34,541 nt of DNA, taken from positions 1 through 34,541 of the forward strand of contig NZ_PJPV01000113.1 of the NCBI RefSeq assembly GCF_002864045.1, given 5' to 3'. A program made the translations under genes and the position numbers. Shown here piece after piece: positions 7,317 through 13,867 of the stretch. The DNA is from Endozoicomonas acroporae. GTDB taxonomy: Bacteria; Pseudomonadota; Gammaproteobacteria; Pseudomonadales; Endozoicomonadaceae. Every line of letters begins with the position of its first letter. Within the stretch, counting starts at the first letter, position 1. Under the pieces are notes generated by a model that saw nothing but the letters and a program-made list of their open reading frames with translations, was not told the DNA's origin and ran no database searches.

Positions 7317-8114
7317 CTATACAATTTTCATCAACTGAAGCTTTTCATGGGGATCAGCAGGCAAACGTCTGGCAATCGCCAACGCTTCTGGATTGTCCGA
7401 GAGGAACGCATGGAGCCCTTCATCACTGGGCGCTATACGACCATGGCAACCGTTGACGATAAAACGCTCCAGCTTTTTCCAGCCACTTTTATCGGCCTGC
7501 TGCATTTCCCGTATGGCATCTAACAGCTCCGTATTAGTCCGAAACACCAACTCACCGGAACAGACCTGAATCTGCGCCTTGCTCAGGGTCAGTTTCAGGT
7601 TCGTCACCAACTCTGCTTTCTTCCTGCCAATATCCGAAATATACAAAAGTGGAAACGCCTCCTCACTGAGTCCACCAATCAAGTGGCAGGCATACTCCAT
7701 GGCACCTATACCACTGACCTGGTGCAACTCAAACAGCGGCTGAGTCGCTACCCTGAGTCGTTTATCCCAGCCAGGGTTGGTTAACAAAAGGTTCCGCTGT
7801 TGCGTCACAATCAAACCACAACCAACCAGCATACCCAGCTTACCGGGCACCAGCGGCTTTTCAGGCGTACCTTTCTCAATACCCATATACCGGTAGGAGC
7901 CATGAAACAGGGCATTACAGGGAGCACAGATGGGTACATCCGTTTGCAAATAGGTATCAACACGCAGCTGATAATAAGGCACACCCCATTCACCCGATGG
8001 CCTGCCGCAGCAATAACAGCTGATGGCATCGTCATTTGCGCGGCTGTCCACAAGCTGCATTTCATCCGCCATCTGGCTGGTAACCTGCTGCCAGAGAAAA
8101 TCTATACCATCCAT
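7317..8114 (-). CDS. csf1: Csf1 (Cas8-like, zinc-finger) type IV CRISPR protein
   Basis: This protein of about 265 residues carries a four-cysteine zinc finger near residues 35-70: CYCCGRPSGEWG, then CAPCNALF after a ~20-residue spacer. This is the recognised feature of Csf1, the probable large-subunit-like protein of type IV effectors. The remainder is mixed alpha/beta with no nuclease motif. ATG 8114 is chosen; an in-frame GTG at 8120 is equally possible, and neither has a clear ribosome binding site. It is the first gene of the five-gene minus-strand operon, so the promoter should lie in 8121-8190, where I could not identify one with confidence. Confidence 0.8.
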   Translation of the reverse strand: MDGIDFLWQQVTSQMADEMQLVDSRANDDAISCYCCGRPSGEWGVPYYQLRVDTYLQTDVPICAPCNALFHGSYRYMGIEKGTPEKPLVPGKLGMLVGCGLIVTQQRNLLLTNPGWDKRLRVATQPLFELHQVSGIGAMEYACHLIGGLSEEAFPLLYISDIGRKKAELVTNLKLTLSKAQIQVCSGELVFRTNTELLDAIREMQQADKSGWKKLERFIVNGCHGRIAPSDEGLHAFLSDNPEALAIARRLPADPHEKLQLMKIV

Positions 8115-8187
8115 TACCACTGCCCGGGGCGTTTTAAAAAAAGGGCAGAGTGTACATGAAATTTATGCATTTTACCGAAGTGAAGAA

Positions 8188-8241
8188 CGCTTCCCGCCGC
8201 CCGTAAAAGATGGCGGCAATCTTTTTCGGAAAGCGGGCAGC
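8188..8241. repeat. Short heptamer-based palindromic repeat upstream of csf1
   Basis: Arms 8188-8203 and 8227-8241 are shorter versions of the elements at 3331 and 7226, with the same TAAAAGAT...ATCTTTTT loop. It lies 70 bp upstream of csf1, so it may overlap the cas promoter. Confidence 0.7.
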
Positions 8242-8699
8242 ATCCGAAGGAACTAATAACTCTAAGTCACAACCACTTTGTTCAATAGATAAACATCGTC
8301 TAATAAAAAAGGGTCCATAATTCAGGCCATTTTAGCCACAAAAACCACTCCAGAAATTTTCAAAAAATCTGCAGCTACTGGCATCAGAAGGTCATCAGCC
8401 TGAAACATGAGTACGGAAAACACATCACCAGCGAGTATATCTTCGAATAGAGTATCACATTGTCGCCTATTGATTTACCTATGGATCAACGTACAATTTG
8501 CCACCGTCATCACAGGCCTTCAAATGGCCAGATCATAATTTTTCCTATCTGCCTGTTCAACCCAATGGTTTAGCCACCGGGTGTTTTCCTATTAGCCAGA
8601 TAGTGCGGTTTATAGCATCAAGCACGCAACAAACCGCAAGAAAGTACCCATGCACACAATTTAACCTTGGTTGTTTCGATAAATACCCCTAATTCGACG
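8242..8699. other. Stretch without a convincing gene
   Basis: The only sizeable plus-strand ORF (8498-8692) lacks a ribosome binding site and a protein-like pattern. Near 8340-8450 both strands are open for 30-40 codons and could be transposase debris, but I cannot name a family. The right end leads into the ops motif, so part of this stretch may be the original upstream region of the polysaccharide cluster. Confidence 0.3.
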
Positions 8700-8710
8700 G
8701 GCGGTAGCGT
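8700..8710 (+). promoter_or_regulatory. ops-like element for RfaH recruitment
   Basis: GGCGGTAGCGT on the plus strand is an exact 11-base match to the core of the ops (JUMPstart) element that loads RfaH onto RNA polymerase in long polysaccharide operons. It points toward the plus-strand glycan cluster but lies 5.4 kb upstream of the first gene, with the RAYT/cassette region between. The longer JUMPstart flank is not well conserved. Confidence 0.55.
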
Positions 8711-8758
8711 CTTTGCAAAATAAAAAGCCTACGCCAGCGCACTTTTACCGCTGACATC

Positions 8759-9607
8759 TCATGCGTAGTCACCAGCAGTTTTGCGCACTATCCGGCTGAC
8801 TGTTGTATAGTGCAGGCCAACATAATCAGCAATCTCGGTAAGGCTATAGCCACCGGATTGATAGGCAGAAAAAATTGCCTCATCACGATGACCGGCAGTT
8901 TCCATAAAGTAGCTGATGGGTGGTGCTGTTTTCCGCCGCTGCTTATGGGGTACTTCAAAAAGAGCAGCGTTCCCTTTAGGTTTATAAGCCAACTGACTAT
9001 TGATGAAATTATCGTCACCCAGATAGATCTGCTGCTTAAGATGCTCCCAGATATTAACGCCAACGCCTTCGGCGACAAACTGGGCAAACTTGAAAATGGC
9101 GTCGTCACGGTTGCCGCCAAAATAGCGAAGCGTAGCATCCGTCGCCAACCAGGTTGGAGAATCGAATAACCCGGTGGCATAGCAGTAACTGCTCCATGGC
9201 CACTCATCCGGGGACTTGACCATTTTGGCTCTGACCGGGTTTAACACGACGTACCGGCTCAGCTCCATAAGATAAGCGTCTTTGTCCACAAGAATGGCTT
9301 TGTATCGCCCCTGGAAAAGATGACCGACTCTGCCTCTCTTACGATTAAAGCGAACCGTATACACACCGTTAAGTTGGCGCATACCTTTAGAAAGATTGGC
9401 ATCCGGTGTTTCCACCACCAGATGATAATGGTTGGTCATCAGGCAAAATGAGTGGATTACCCAGTTAAACCTTTCACAAACTTCGGCCAGCGTATTGAGA
9501 AACAGCTGAAAGTCTGCGTCTTCACGGTAAATGGCTCTGCGTTCATTACCGCGAGAGGTCACATGATATAGTGCCCCTGCATACTGAATTCTTAATGGCC
9601 TGCTCAT
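8759..9607 (-). mobile_element. REP-associated tyrosine transposase (RAYT, Y1/IS200-like) with C-terminal HTH
   Basis: This 282-residue protein is a single-strand-DNA transposase of the HUH/Y1 class. It opens with MSRPLRIQYAGALYHVTSRG, the usual RAYT N-terminus. The HUH motif is HYH at residues 60-62 and the probable catalytic Tyr is 119 (RYVVLNPVRA). A C-terminal extension ends in a helix-turn-helix (YSLTEIADYVGLHYTTVSRI), found in the longer RAYT group and likely to bind REP DNA. All key residues are present, so it may be active. Its 5' end and upstream DNA are part of a 555-bp segment duplicated at 10997-11551, and its start region recurs degenerately at 13868. The GACCTGACCCCG repeats around it are candidate substrates. 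Confidence 0.9.
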
Positions 9608-9686
9608 ATCCTGTTACTTCATTTTCTATTTATGAAGAGTAAAAAGTAGACCATCAAGACAGATATGAAAGACCTGGCACCACCGA

Positions 9687-9794
9687 CTATTTTTTATGAT
9701 CCTTATGGTTCAGGTACTTAACCCAGATCACCAGTGCACAGGCAGTGGTAAAGAAAATAGCCAGAGTCCAGGCGAAAGCGTTCATCTCAATCAT
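9687..9794 (-). CDS. Small single-span membrane protein, 35 aa (copy A)
   Basis: ATG 9794 overlaps the stop of the upstream 64-aa gene in the sequence ATGATTGA, a coupled arrangement. The 35-residue product has one hydrophobic helix (FAWTLAIFFTTACALVIWV) and a basic tail (KYLNHKDHKK), so a single-span inner membrane topology with the tail in the cytoplasm is likely. I recognise no family. The twin at 11182-11289 differs by one residue (Ala to Val), showing that the frame was kept. It may be a component of a two-peptide unit with the 64-aa protein. Confidence 0.45.
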   Translation of the reverse strand: MIEMNAFAWTLAIFFTTACALVIWVKYLNHKDHKK

Positions 9795-9981
9795 GGTCAG
9801 ACTCCAGAAGCAAAGCCAGATAGACAAGGGCCAGTGAGGTGGCCAAACCAAAGAAGACAATAGCAGCAATCATGTTTTCCTGAAAGATCGGGTATAAAAC
9901 AGCCCCACCCAAAGGAAGCTTTACAAGATCGCAGCTAAGCGCAGCCATTCTTTCACGTTGTTTCTTGTTCATTGGTACCAC
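9787..9981 (-). CDS. Small two-span membrane protein, 64 aa (copy A)
   Basis: The N-terminus is charged (MNKKQRERMAALSCDLVK, counting from the fourth codon) and is followed by two hydrophobic segments (LPLGGAVLYPIF and AAIVFFGLATSLALVYLALL). It ends with ESDHD. The ORF starts at 9981, or at ATG 9972, which may be the true start. It resembles small DUF-type membrane proteins found in accessory cassettes, but I cannot name the family with certainty. It overlaps the 35-aa ORF by 8 bases. A near-identical copy lies at 11282-11476 and a diverged fragment at 10079-10148. Confidence 0.55.
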   Translation of the reverse strand: MVPMNKKQRERMAALSCDLVKLPLGGAVLYPIFQENMIAAIVFFGLATSLALVYLALLLESDHD

Positions 9982-10078
9982 TTTTATATTTATTCAGAAA
10001 TTGAAAAAGTAGTCCATTAGGTCGGAAATGCACGATGAAAGACCTGACCCCGGTTTCCCTTTGTCTTTTTATCTAAAT

Positions 10079-10148
10079 CATGATTAGACTCCATAAGCAA
10101 AGCCAGATAGACAAAGGCCAGTGAGGTGGCCAGAGCAAAGAAGACAAT
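10079..10148 (-). pseudogene. Diverged fragment of the 64-aa membrane protein gene
   Basis: About 70 bp match 9793-9864 at roughly 89% identity and encode IVFFALATSLAFVYLALLME then SNHD. The stop after NHD is lost and the frame runs into the repeat. The N-terminal part is unrelated (a start near 10211 would give VSWVASASSRFYIYSNIS) and overlaps the 5' end of the MNT gene on the other strand. It may be a remnant or a hybrid variant. Confidence 0.5.
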
Positions 10149-10201
10149 ACAAATAGATATGTTAGAGTAGATATAGAAACGACTACTGGCTGAGGCAACC
10201 C

Positions 10202-10492
10202 ATGAGACCATCGGCAGCATTAAAAAAATACCGGGCAAAGATCAAAGCCGTTATAAAAGAACATAAAGCGGCTAATGCCCGGGTATTTGGCTCTGTATTG
10301 AATGAAACCGACACCGAAACCAGTGACCTGGATATACTGATTGACCCGGGCCAGGACATGACCCTGTTTGATATCGGAGCGATCCGTCACAAACTCAAGC
10401 AGTTAACTGGTGTAGAAGTCGACATCCTGACTCCTGGCTCACTTTCAGACACGATCAGAGATAAAGTCCTTTCGCAGGCAAAGCCCATATGA
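10202..10492 (+). CDS. mntA: MNT-domain antitoxin (minimal nucleotidyltransferase)
   Basis: A 96-residue protein with the minimal nucleotidyltransferase signature: GS at 30-31, SDLD at 41-44 and a third acidic residue at Asp74 (GVEVDILTPG). In HEPN/MNT modules this enzyme neutralises the partner toxin, in studied cases by transferring AMP to a tyrosine near the HEPN active site. It overlaps the downstream HEPN gene by 4 bases (ATGA), the standard order and coupling for such pairs. The start has no strong ribosome binding site. The complete catalytic set implies a functional enzyme. Confidence 0.9.
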   Translation: MRPSAALKKYRAKIKAVIKEHKAANARVFGSVLNETDTETSDLDILIDPGQDMTLFDIGAIRHKLKQLTGVEVDILTPGSLSDTIRDKVLSQAKPI

Positions 10493-10854
10493 AAGGGAAA
10501 AATGCACTGAGGCTAGTGGAATATCTATCTCACATCGTTGAGGCAGTGGGGCGAATACAAGCGTACATCGCTGATTTGAAGAGTGAACAAGAATTTTACG
10601 AAAACACGCTTGTTCAGGATGCAGTCATCCGAAACCTTGAAATTATTGGTGAAGCCAGCAACAACGTTGATAAACACTTTCCTCAGTTTGTGAAAGATCA
10701 CAAAGAGGTACCTTTTATTTATGCCTATGAAATGAGAAATGCCCTTACTCATGGCTACTTTAAAGTTGACCTTCCCATTGTCTGGCAAACCATTCAGAAT
10801 GATTTGCCTGCATTAGCAAGCAGAGTTCAGAAATTAATTGAATCAATTGAATAA
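10489..10854 (+). CDS. hepT: HEPN-domain toxin (HepT-like RNase)
   Basis: A 121-residue all-helical protein with the HEPN RNase motif R-x4-H-x-Y at Arg83, His88 and Tyr90 (MRNALTHGYFKVD). HepT dimers cleave RNA, and the tyrosine is the residue AMPylated by MNT antitoxins. A conserved upstream segment (NLEIIGEASNNVDKHFP) fits the family. ATG 10489 overlaps the mntA stop. The pair sits between two GACCTGACCCCG repeat runs in a cassette-like position. The module probably serves stability or phage defence; which one is not shown by the sequence. Confidence 0.9.
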   Translation: MKGKNALRLVEYLSHIVEAVGRIQAYIADLKSEQEFYENTLVQDAVIRNLEIIGEASNNVDKHFPQFVKDHKEVPFIYAYEMRNALTHGYFKVDLPIVWQTIQNDLPALASRVQKLIESIE

Positions 10855-10920
10855 ATGAGAGTGAGCACCTGTTGTGGAATAGCTCATTTTTGATAATTCA
10901 CGACGATGAATATGCATAAT

Positions 10921-10996
10921 GAAAGACCTGACCCCGATTTTGTGACCCCGATTTTGGACCCCGATTTTGTGACCCCGATTTTGACCCCGATTTTTT
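10921..10996. repeat. Run of five GACCCCGATTTT units
   Basis: The block starts GAAAGACCTGACCCCGATTT and continues with four further (GT)GACCCCGATTTT copies spaced about 14-17 bases. It ends exactly at the left border of duplication copy B (10997) and marks the right edge of the HEPN/MNT module. Confidence 0.85.
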
Positions 10997-11102
10997 ACAG
11001 CTGAAAGTCTGCGTCTTCACGGTAAATGGCTCTGCGTTCATTACCGCGAGAGGTCACATGATATAGTGCCCCTGCATACTGAATTCTTAATGGCCTGCTC
11101 AT
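10997..11102 (-). pseudogene. RAYT gene fragment, first 35 codons only
   Basis: Identical to the 5' end of the RAYT gene at 9502-9607: it starts MSRPLRIQYAGALYHVTSRG and is cut after about residue 35 by the GACCCCGATTTT repeat run. It lacks the HUH and Tyr motifs. It exists as part of duplication copy B. Confidence 0.9.
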
Positions 11103-11181
11103 ATCCTGTTACTTCATTTTCTATTTATGAAGAGTAAAAAGTAGACCATCAAGACAGATATGAAAGACCTGGCACCACCGA

Positions 11182-11289
11182 CTATTTTTTATGATCCTTA
11201 TGGTTCAGGTACTTAACCCAGATCACCAGTGCACAGACAGTGGTAAAGAAAATAGCCAGAGTCCAGGCGAAAGCGTTCATCTCAATCAT
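11182..11289 (-). CDS. Small single-span membrane protein, 35 aa (copy B)
   Basis: Twin of the ORF at 9687-9794. One substitution changes TTACALV to TTVCALV in the membrane helix. It starts in the ATGATTGA overlap with the upstream 64-aa ORF. Confidence 0.42.
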   Translation of the reverse strand: MIEMNAFAWTLAIFFTTVCALVIWVKYLNHKDHKK

Positions 11290-11476
11290 GGTCAGACTCC
11301 AGAAGCAAAGCCAGATAGACAAGGGCCAGTGAGGTGGCCAAACCAAGGAAGACAATAGCAGCAATCATGTTTTCCTGAAAGATCGGGTATAAAACAGCCC
11401 CACCCAAAGGAAGCTTTACAAGATCGCAGCTAAGCGCAGCCATTCTTTCACGTTGTTTTTTGTTCATTGGTACCAC
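11282..11476 (-). CDS. Small two-span membrane protein, 64 aa (copy B)
   Basis: Twin of the ORF at 9787-9981, with one conservative replacement (IVFFGL to IVFLGL) and one silent change. Coupled to the 35-aa ORF like copy A. Between the copies the reading frames are unbroken, which supports a real coding pair, though the duplication is too recent for this to be strong evidence. Confidence 0.5.
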   Translation of the reverse strand: MVPMNKKQRERMAALSCDLVKLPLGGAVLYPIFQENMIAAIVFLGLATSLALVYLALLLESDHD

Positions 11477-11530
11477 TTTTATATTTATTCAGAAATTGAA
11501 AAAGTAGTCCATTAGGTCGGAAATGCACGA

Positions 11531-11624
11531 TGAAAGACCTGACCCCGGTTTTTTTTAGGTCGGAAATGCACGATGAAAGACCTGACCCCGGTTTTTTGCC
11601 CCGGTTTTTTGACCCCGGTTTTTT
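11531..11624. repeat. Run of GACCTGACCCCGG repeats after copy B
   Basis: Two full units of ATGCACGATGAAAGACCTGA followed by CCCCGGTTTTTT are followed by two short units, GCCCCGGTTTTTT and GACCCCGGTTTTTT. The block separates copy B from the non-coding module at 11625-11938. Confidence 0.85.
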
Positions 11625-11938
11625 AACCAAGCAAGAGCCGTACAAGGCAGCAGCATGAGCACAGGTATCAAAATATTAAACAGTTGTCGTTAGACAAGAA
11701 AAGCAAAAGCGGTTAATCAGTGTAAGAAGCCTGCAACGAGTTACGTGGATAAAGTTCAAATGATGGCATAAAAGGTAAGACCTGCATTCCCTTGAACCTG
11801 ACCGGGGTCAGGGCCCATAGAGGCCGAAGACCTGATGAGGTGGGAGTGAGCGGATTCCATCAGGGCCAGAGGCATTGAGACCTCACCCCAAAGGCCGGAT
11901 ATATGGAAGCATTACTCTTTAGTCATGATGGAAAACTT
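11625..11938. other. Non-coding, probably structured module
   Basis: No ORF over 25 codons with a ribosome binding site is convincing. The stretch is GC-rich relative to its flanks and contains the hairpin CCTGACCGGGGTCAGG (11797-11812), a head-to-head fusion of the GACCTGACC repeat core. A purine-rich tract follows (GGTGGGAGTGAGCGGATTCC). It resembles part of a structured RNA or intron-like element, but I cannot assign a class. Confidence 0.35.
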
Positions 11939-11940
11939 TT

Positions 11941-12060
11941 CCTTGCAAAGCGGGGCGGACCATATATGACCCCGGTTTTTTCCTTGCAATGCGGGGCGGA
12001 CCATATATGACCCCGGCTTTTGGGTGTTTTTGTGACCCCGATTTTTGACCCCGATTTTTT
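11941..12060. repeat. 41-bp tandem duplication plus GACCCCG units
   Basis: A unit beginning CCTTGCAAAGCGGGGCGGAC and ending in ATATATGACCCCGGTTTT occurs at 11941 and again at 11982. It is followed by GTGACCCCGATTTTTGACCC and one more unit up to 12060. The run ends 21 bp before the HNH gene. Confidence 0.8.
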
Positions 12061-12081
12061 ACAAAAGAAAGGAGAAGTAAA

Positions 12082-12396
12082 ATGGCATACCAATATGCTT
12101 CATATAAATACCCATTTGAAGGTGTAGAAGAGGAAGGAAAGCGTGCTGTTTGGAATAAGGGCAAAAAAATAATTCAGAATGGCAAAGAGTATGACTCAAA
12201 TTTATGGCGCTGGGATATGTGCGGCAATGTTATGAAGTACTCTGAGCATGGCAATACAGATTCGGAGCATGGTTGGGAAATTGACCACATCCGTCCTTCT
12301 TCTAAAGGTGGGACTGATGATCTGGACAACCTACAACCTCTACAGTGGGAAAATAACCGGCGAAAGGGTGATACTTTCCCTTGGTCTTGCCAATAA
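12082..12396 (+). CDS. HNH endonuclease family protein
   Basis: A 104-residue protein with a C-terminal HNH motif: EIDHIRPSSKGGTDDLDNLQ (His69, Asn83) followed by NNRRKGD. This is the beta-beta-alpha metal fold that cleaves DNA. Only one cysteine (MCGNV, residue 47) is in the region where many HNH proteins have zinc-binding CxxC, so structural zinc is doubtful. AAGGAGA lies 7 bases before the ATG. The N-terminus (KYPFEGVEEEGKRAVWNKGK) is basic and likely contacts DNA. Lone HNH proteins are common in phage, restriction and cassette cargo; the specific role is unknown. A perfect hairpin 26 bp downstream may end its transcript. Confidence 0.85.
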   Translation: MAYQYASYKYPFEGVEEEGKRAVWNKGKKIIQNGKEYDSNLWRWDMCGNVMKYSEHGNTDSEHGWEIDHIRPSSKGGTDDLDNLQPLQWENNRRKGDTFPWSCQ

Positions 12397-12421
12397 ATAT
12401 CAAAAGTTAAATCTATTAAGT

Positions 12422-12444
12422 AGGAGCACTGAAGCAGTGCTCCT
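12422..12444 (+). terminator. Perfect hairpin downstream of the HNH gene
   Basis: AGGAGCACTG / CAGTGCTCCT form a 10-bp stem with an AAG loop, followed by CAGAATTTATAT. The missing T-run makes it a weak intrinsic terminator or an mRNA-stabilising stem. Confidence 0.5.
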
Positions 12445-12540
12445 CAGAATTTATATATAAAACTGAAGCTGTAAAGCTGAAACATGGGCTCATGTGCGAA
12501 TATCTTTACTTATCATTTAAACGTCAAATGATGTGCATAA

Positions 12541-12586
12541 TGAAAGACCTGACCCTGATTTTCATGAAAGACCTGACCCTGATTTT
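12541..12586. repeat. Two GAAAGACCTGACCCTGATTTT units
   Basis: Two direct copies of ATGAAAGACCTGACCCTGAT lie 23 bp apart, immediately before the acyltransferase start at 12592. They carry T instead of C in the CCCCG core, as variants of the cassette repeat. Confidence 0.8.
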
Positions 12587-12591
12587 CTTAT

Positions 12592-13580
12592 ATGGAAAAT
12601 AGATTACATTGGCTGGATGATTTAAAGGCTATTGGCATCATTTTAATAGTATTAGATCATGCGCCAGCAGTAAAAGGTGTAATCATTAATTTTATATATA
12701 GTTTCCATGTCCCTCTTTTTTTTTCGCTAGTGGATACCTGAGTAAAATACAGTCACTGAATGAAACAGCAAAGAATATATGGAAAAAACTAATGATTCCA
12801 TATATGTTCTTTTTGCTGATTTCATATTGCTATTGGCTGATAGCGAACCGATTCTCGCCAGTACAAGTAGATTGTTACGATATTGTTAAAGCGTTTGTAA
12901 TTGGAAGCAATTACCAAAACGAATTCTTTTTTAATGCTCCAATGTGGTTTTTTCCTGCGCTAATTTCAACCCATATCATCGCTGTAATGTTTAACAAATT
13001 TACGGCCACACAGGGAATTTTAGGCGCACTTATTACCTCGGCCTCGGCCATGCTGGCGTTTACATTTTTGAAGCTTCGTTTGCCATGGGGAATCGATGTA
13101 GCATTAACGATGATCTTCTTTTTCAGTTTAGGCAAAGCGATAAGAAATCAGTTACCCAAAATAATACCACTAGCTCTAGATTCTGGTATAAAAAGATACG
13201 CATCCATCATAGTTACGTTTCTACTTTTAATCTTTTTATCAGAAGTCAATGGGCGAGTAGATGTAAATACATTAATGTTTGCCAATATTCCTCTATTTTT
13301 TATCAATGCACTACTCGGTATTTTACTGACAATTCTGATTAGCTTTTCAGTTAATCAGAACAAAACATTTACATATCTTTCAAAAAACACACTTTGGTTT
13401 TTTCCTCTACATGTCTTTGCATTTGCACTTCTTACCTTTCTATTAACCAGAATTGGTGGGATTGACATTGCTTTAAAGGATAAAAGTTTCATATTCTCAG
13501 TAATTTATACAACTTTCGCATTTTTAATTATTTCACTGGTTATTAATATTAAAAACAGGGTGGGTTTTAAGTGGTTTTAG
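12592..13580 (+). pseudogene. Acyltransferase-3 membrane protein, frameshifted at a T9 tract
   Basis: From ATG 12592 the frame encodes the start of an integral membrane acyltransferase (LHWLDDLKAIGIILIVLDHA, then FIYSFHVPLF), stopping at 12739-12741. The next frame continues seamlessly as ASGYLSKIQSL and runs to 13580 with about nine hydrophobic helices. One extra T in the nine-T run at 12716-12724 would restore a protein of ~329 residues. Family members O-acylate surface polysaccharides, so a partner role with the downstream glycan cluster is plausible. The T-run makes slipped-strand on/off switching possible; a fixed mutation or sequencing error are alternatives. A start at ATG 12792 gives a 262-residue C-terminal part. 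Confidence 0.75.
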
Positions 13581-13752
13581 AAAGTAAAAAAAATTGTCTG
13601 CACTAACATTTGACGCTCCTGGGTTTTAGCCAATTTGCAAATGCACACCTAATAAATTTAATCCTAGTTTCTGCCGTTTTTTTTGTGGAAACCCTAAACT
13701 CTCAGATATTTCTATAAAAGTTTACTGTTATAGAAATTTCATCAAGGCTTCG

Positions 13753-13866
13753 GGTAACTGCTCAAAAAGTACTGGAAAACTATAGTGCAACATATACGCA
13801 GTGCAGTCATAGCAATATAGTGTACTATCGTTCTTTACTTTTACCAGTGGTTTTTGAACAGTTACC
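13753..13866. repeat. 114-bp inverted-repeat element with 23-bp arms
   Basis: Arms 13753-13775 (GGTAACTGCTCAAAAAGTAC..) and 13844-13866 pair at 20 of 23 positions. The interior has no ORF. Size and arms fit a MITE-like element. It lies between the broken acyltransferase and the glycan cluster. Confidence 0.6.
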
Positions 13867-13867
13867 G

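Larger units (their letters stand above)
9502..10056. repeat. 555-bp direct duplication, copy A
   Basis: This segment is repeated at 10997-11551 with a constant 1,495-bp offset and about three base differences. It contains the first ~35 codons of the RAYT gene, two overlapping small ORFs and a terminal GACCTGACCCCGG repeat. The near identity implies a recent duplication. Confidence 0.93.
10997..11551. repeat. 555-bp direct duplication, copy B
   Basis: Copy of 9502-10056 with about three substitutions and no gap. Both ends abut GACCCCG-type repeats, suggesting that recombination or transposition used these repeats as borders. Confidence 0.93.

Noticed and set aside
7425..7445. Self-match of a spacer to csf1 (CATCACTGGG)
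   Set aside because: Only ten consecutive bases match spacer 2 and the flanks differ; too short to be a protospacer.
8498..8692. 64-aa plus-strand ORF
   Set aside because: No ribosome binding site, no recognisable domain and an irregular composition; likely chance opening in non-coding DNA.
11625..11938. Group II intron or retron RNA
   Set aside because: Some phrases looked intron-like, but I could not find a domain V hairpin, conserved 5' end or reverse transcriptase. Kept only as an unassigned structured stretch.
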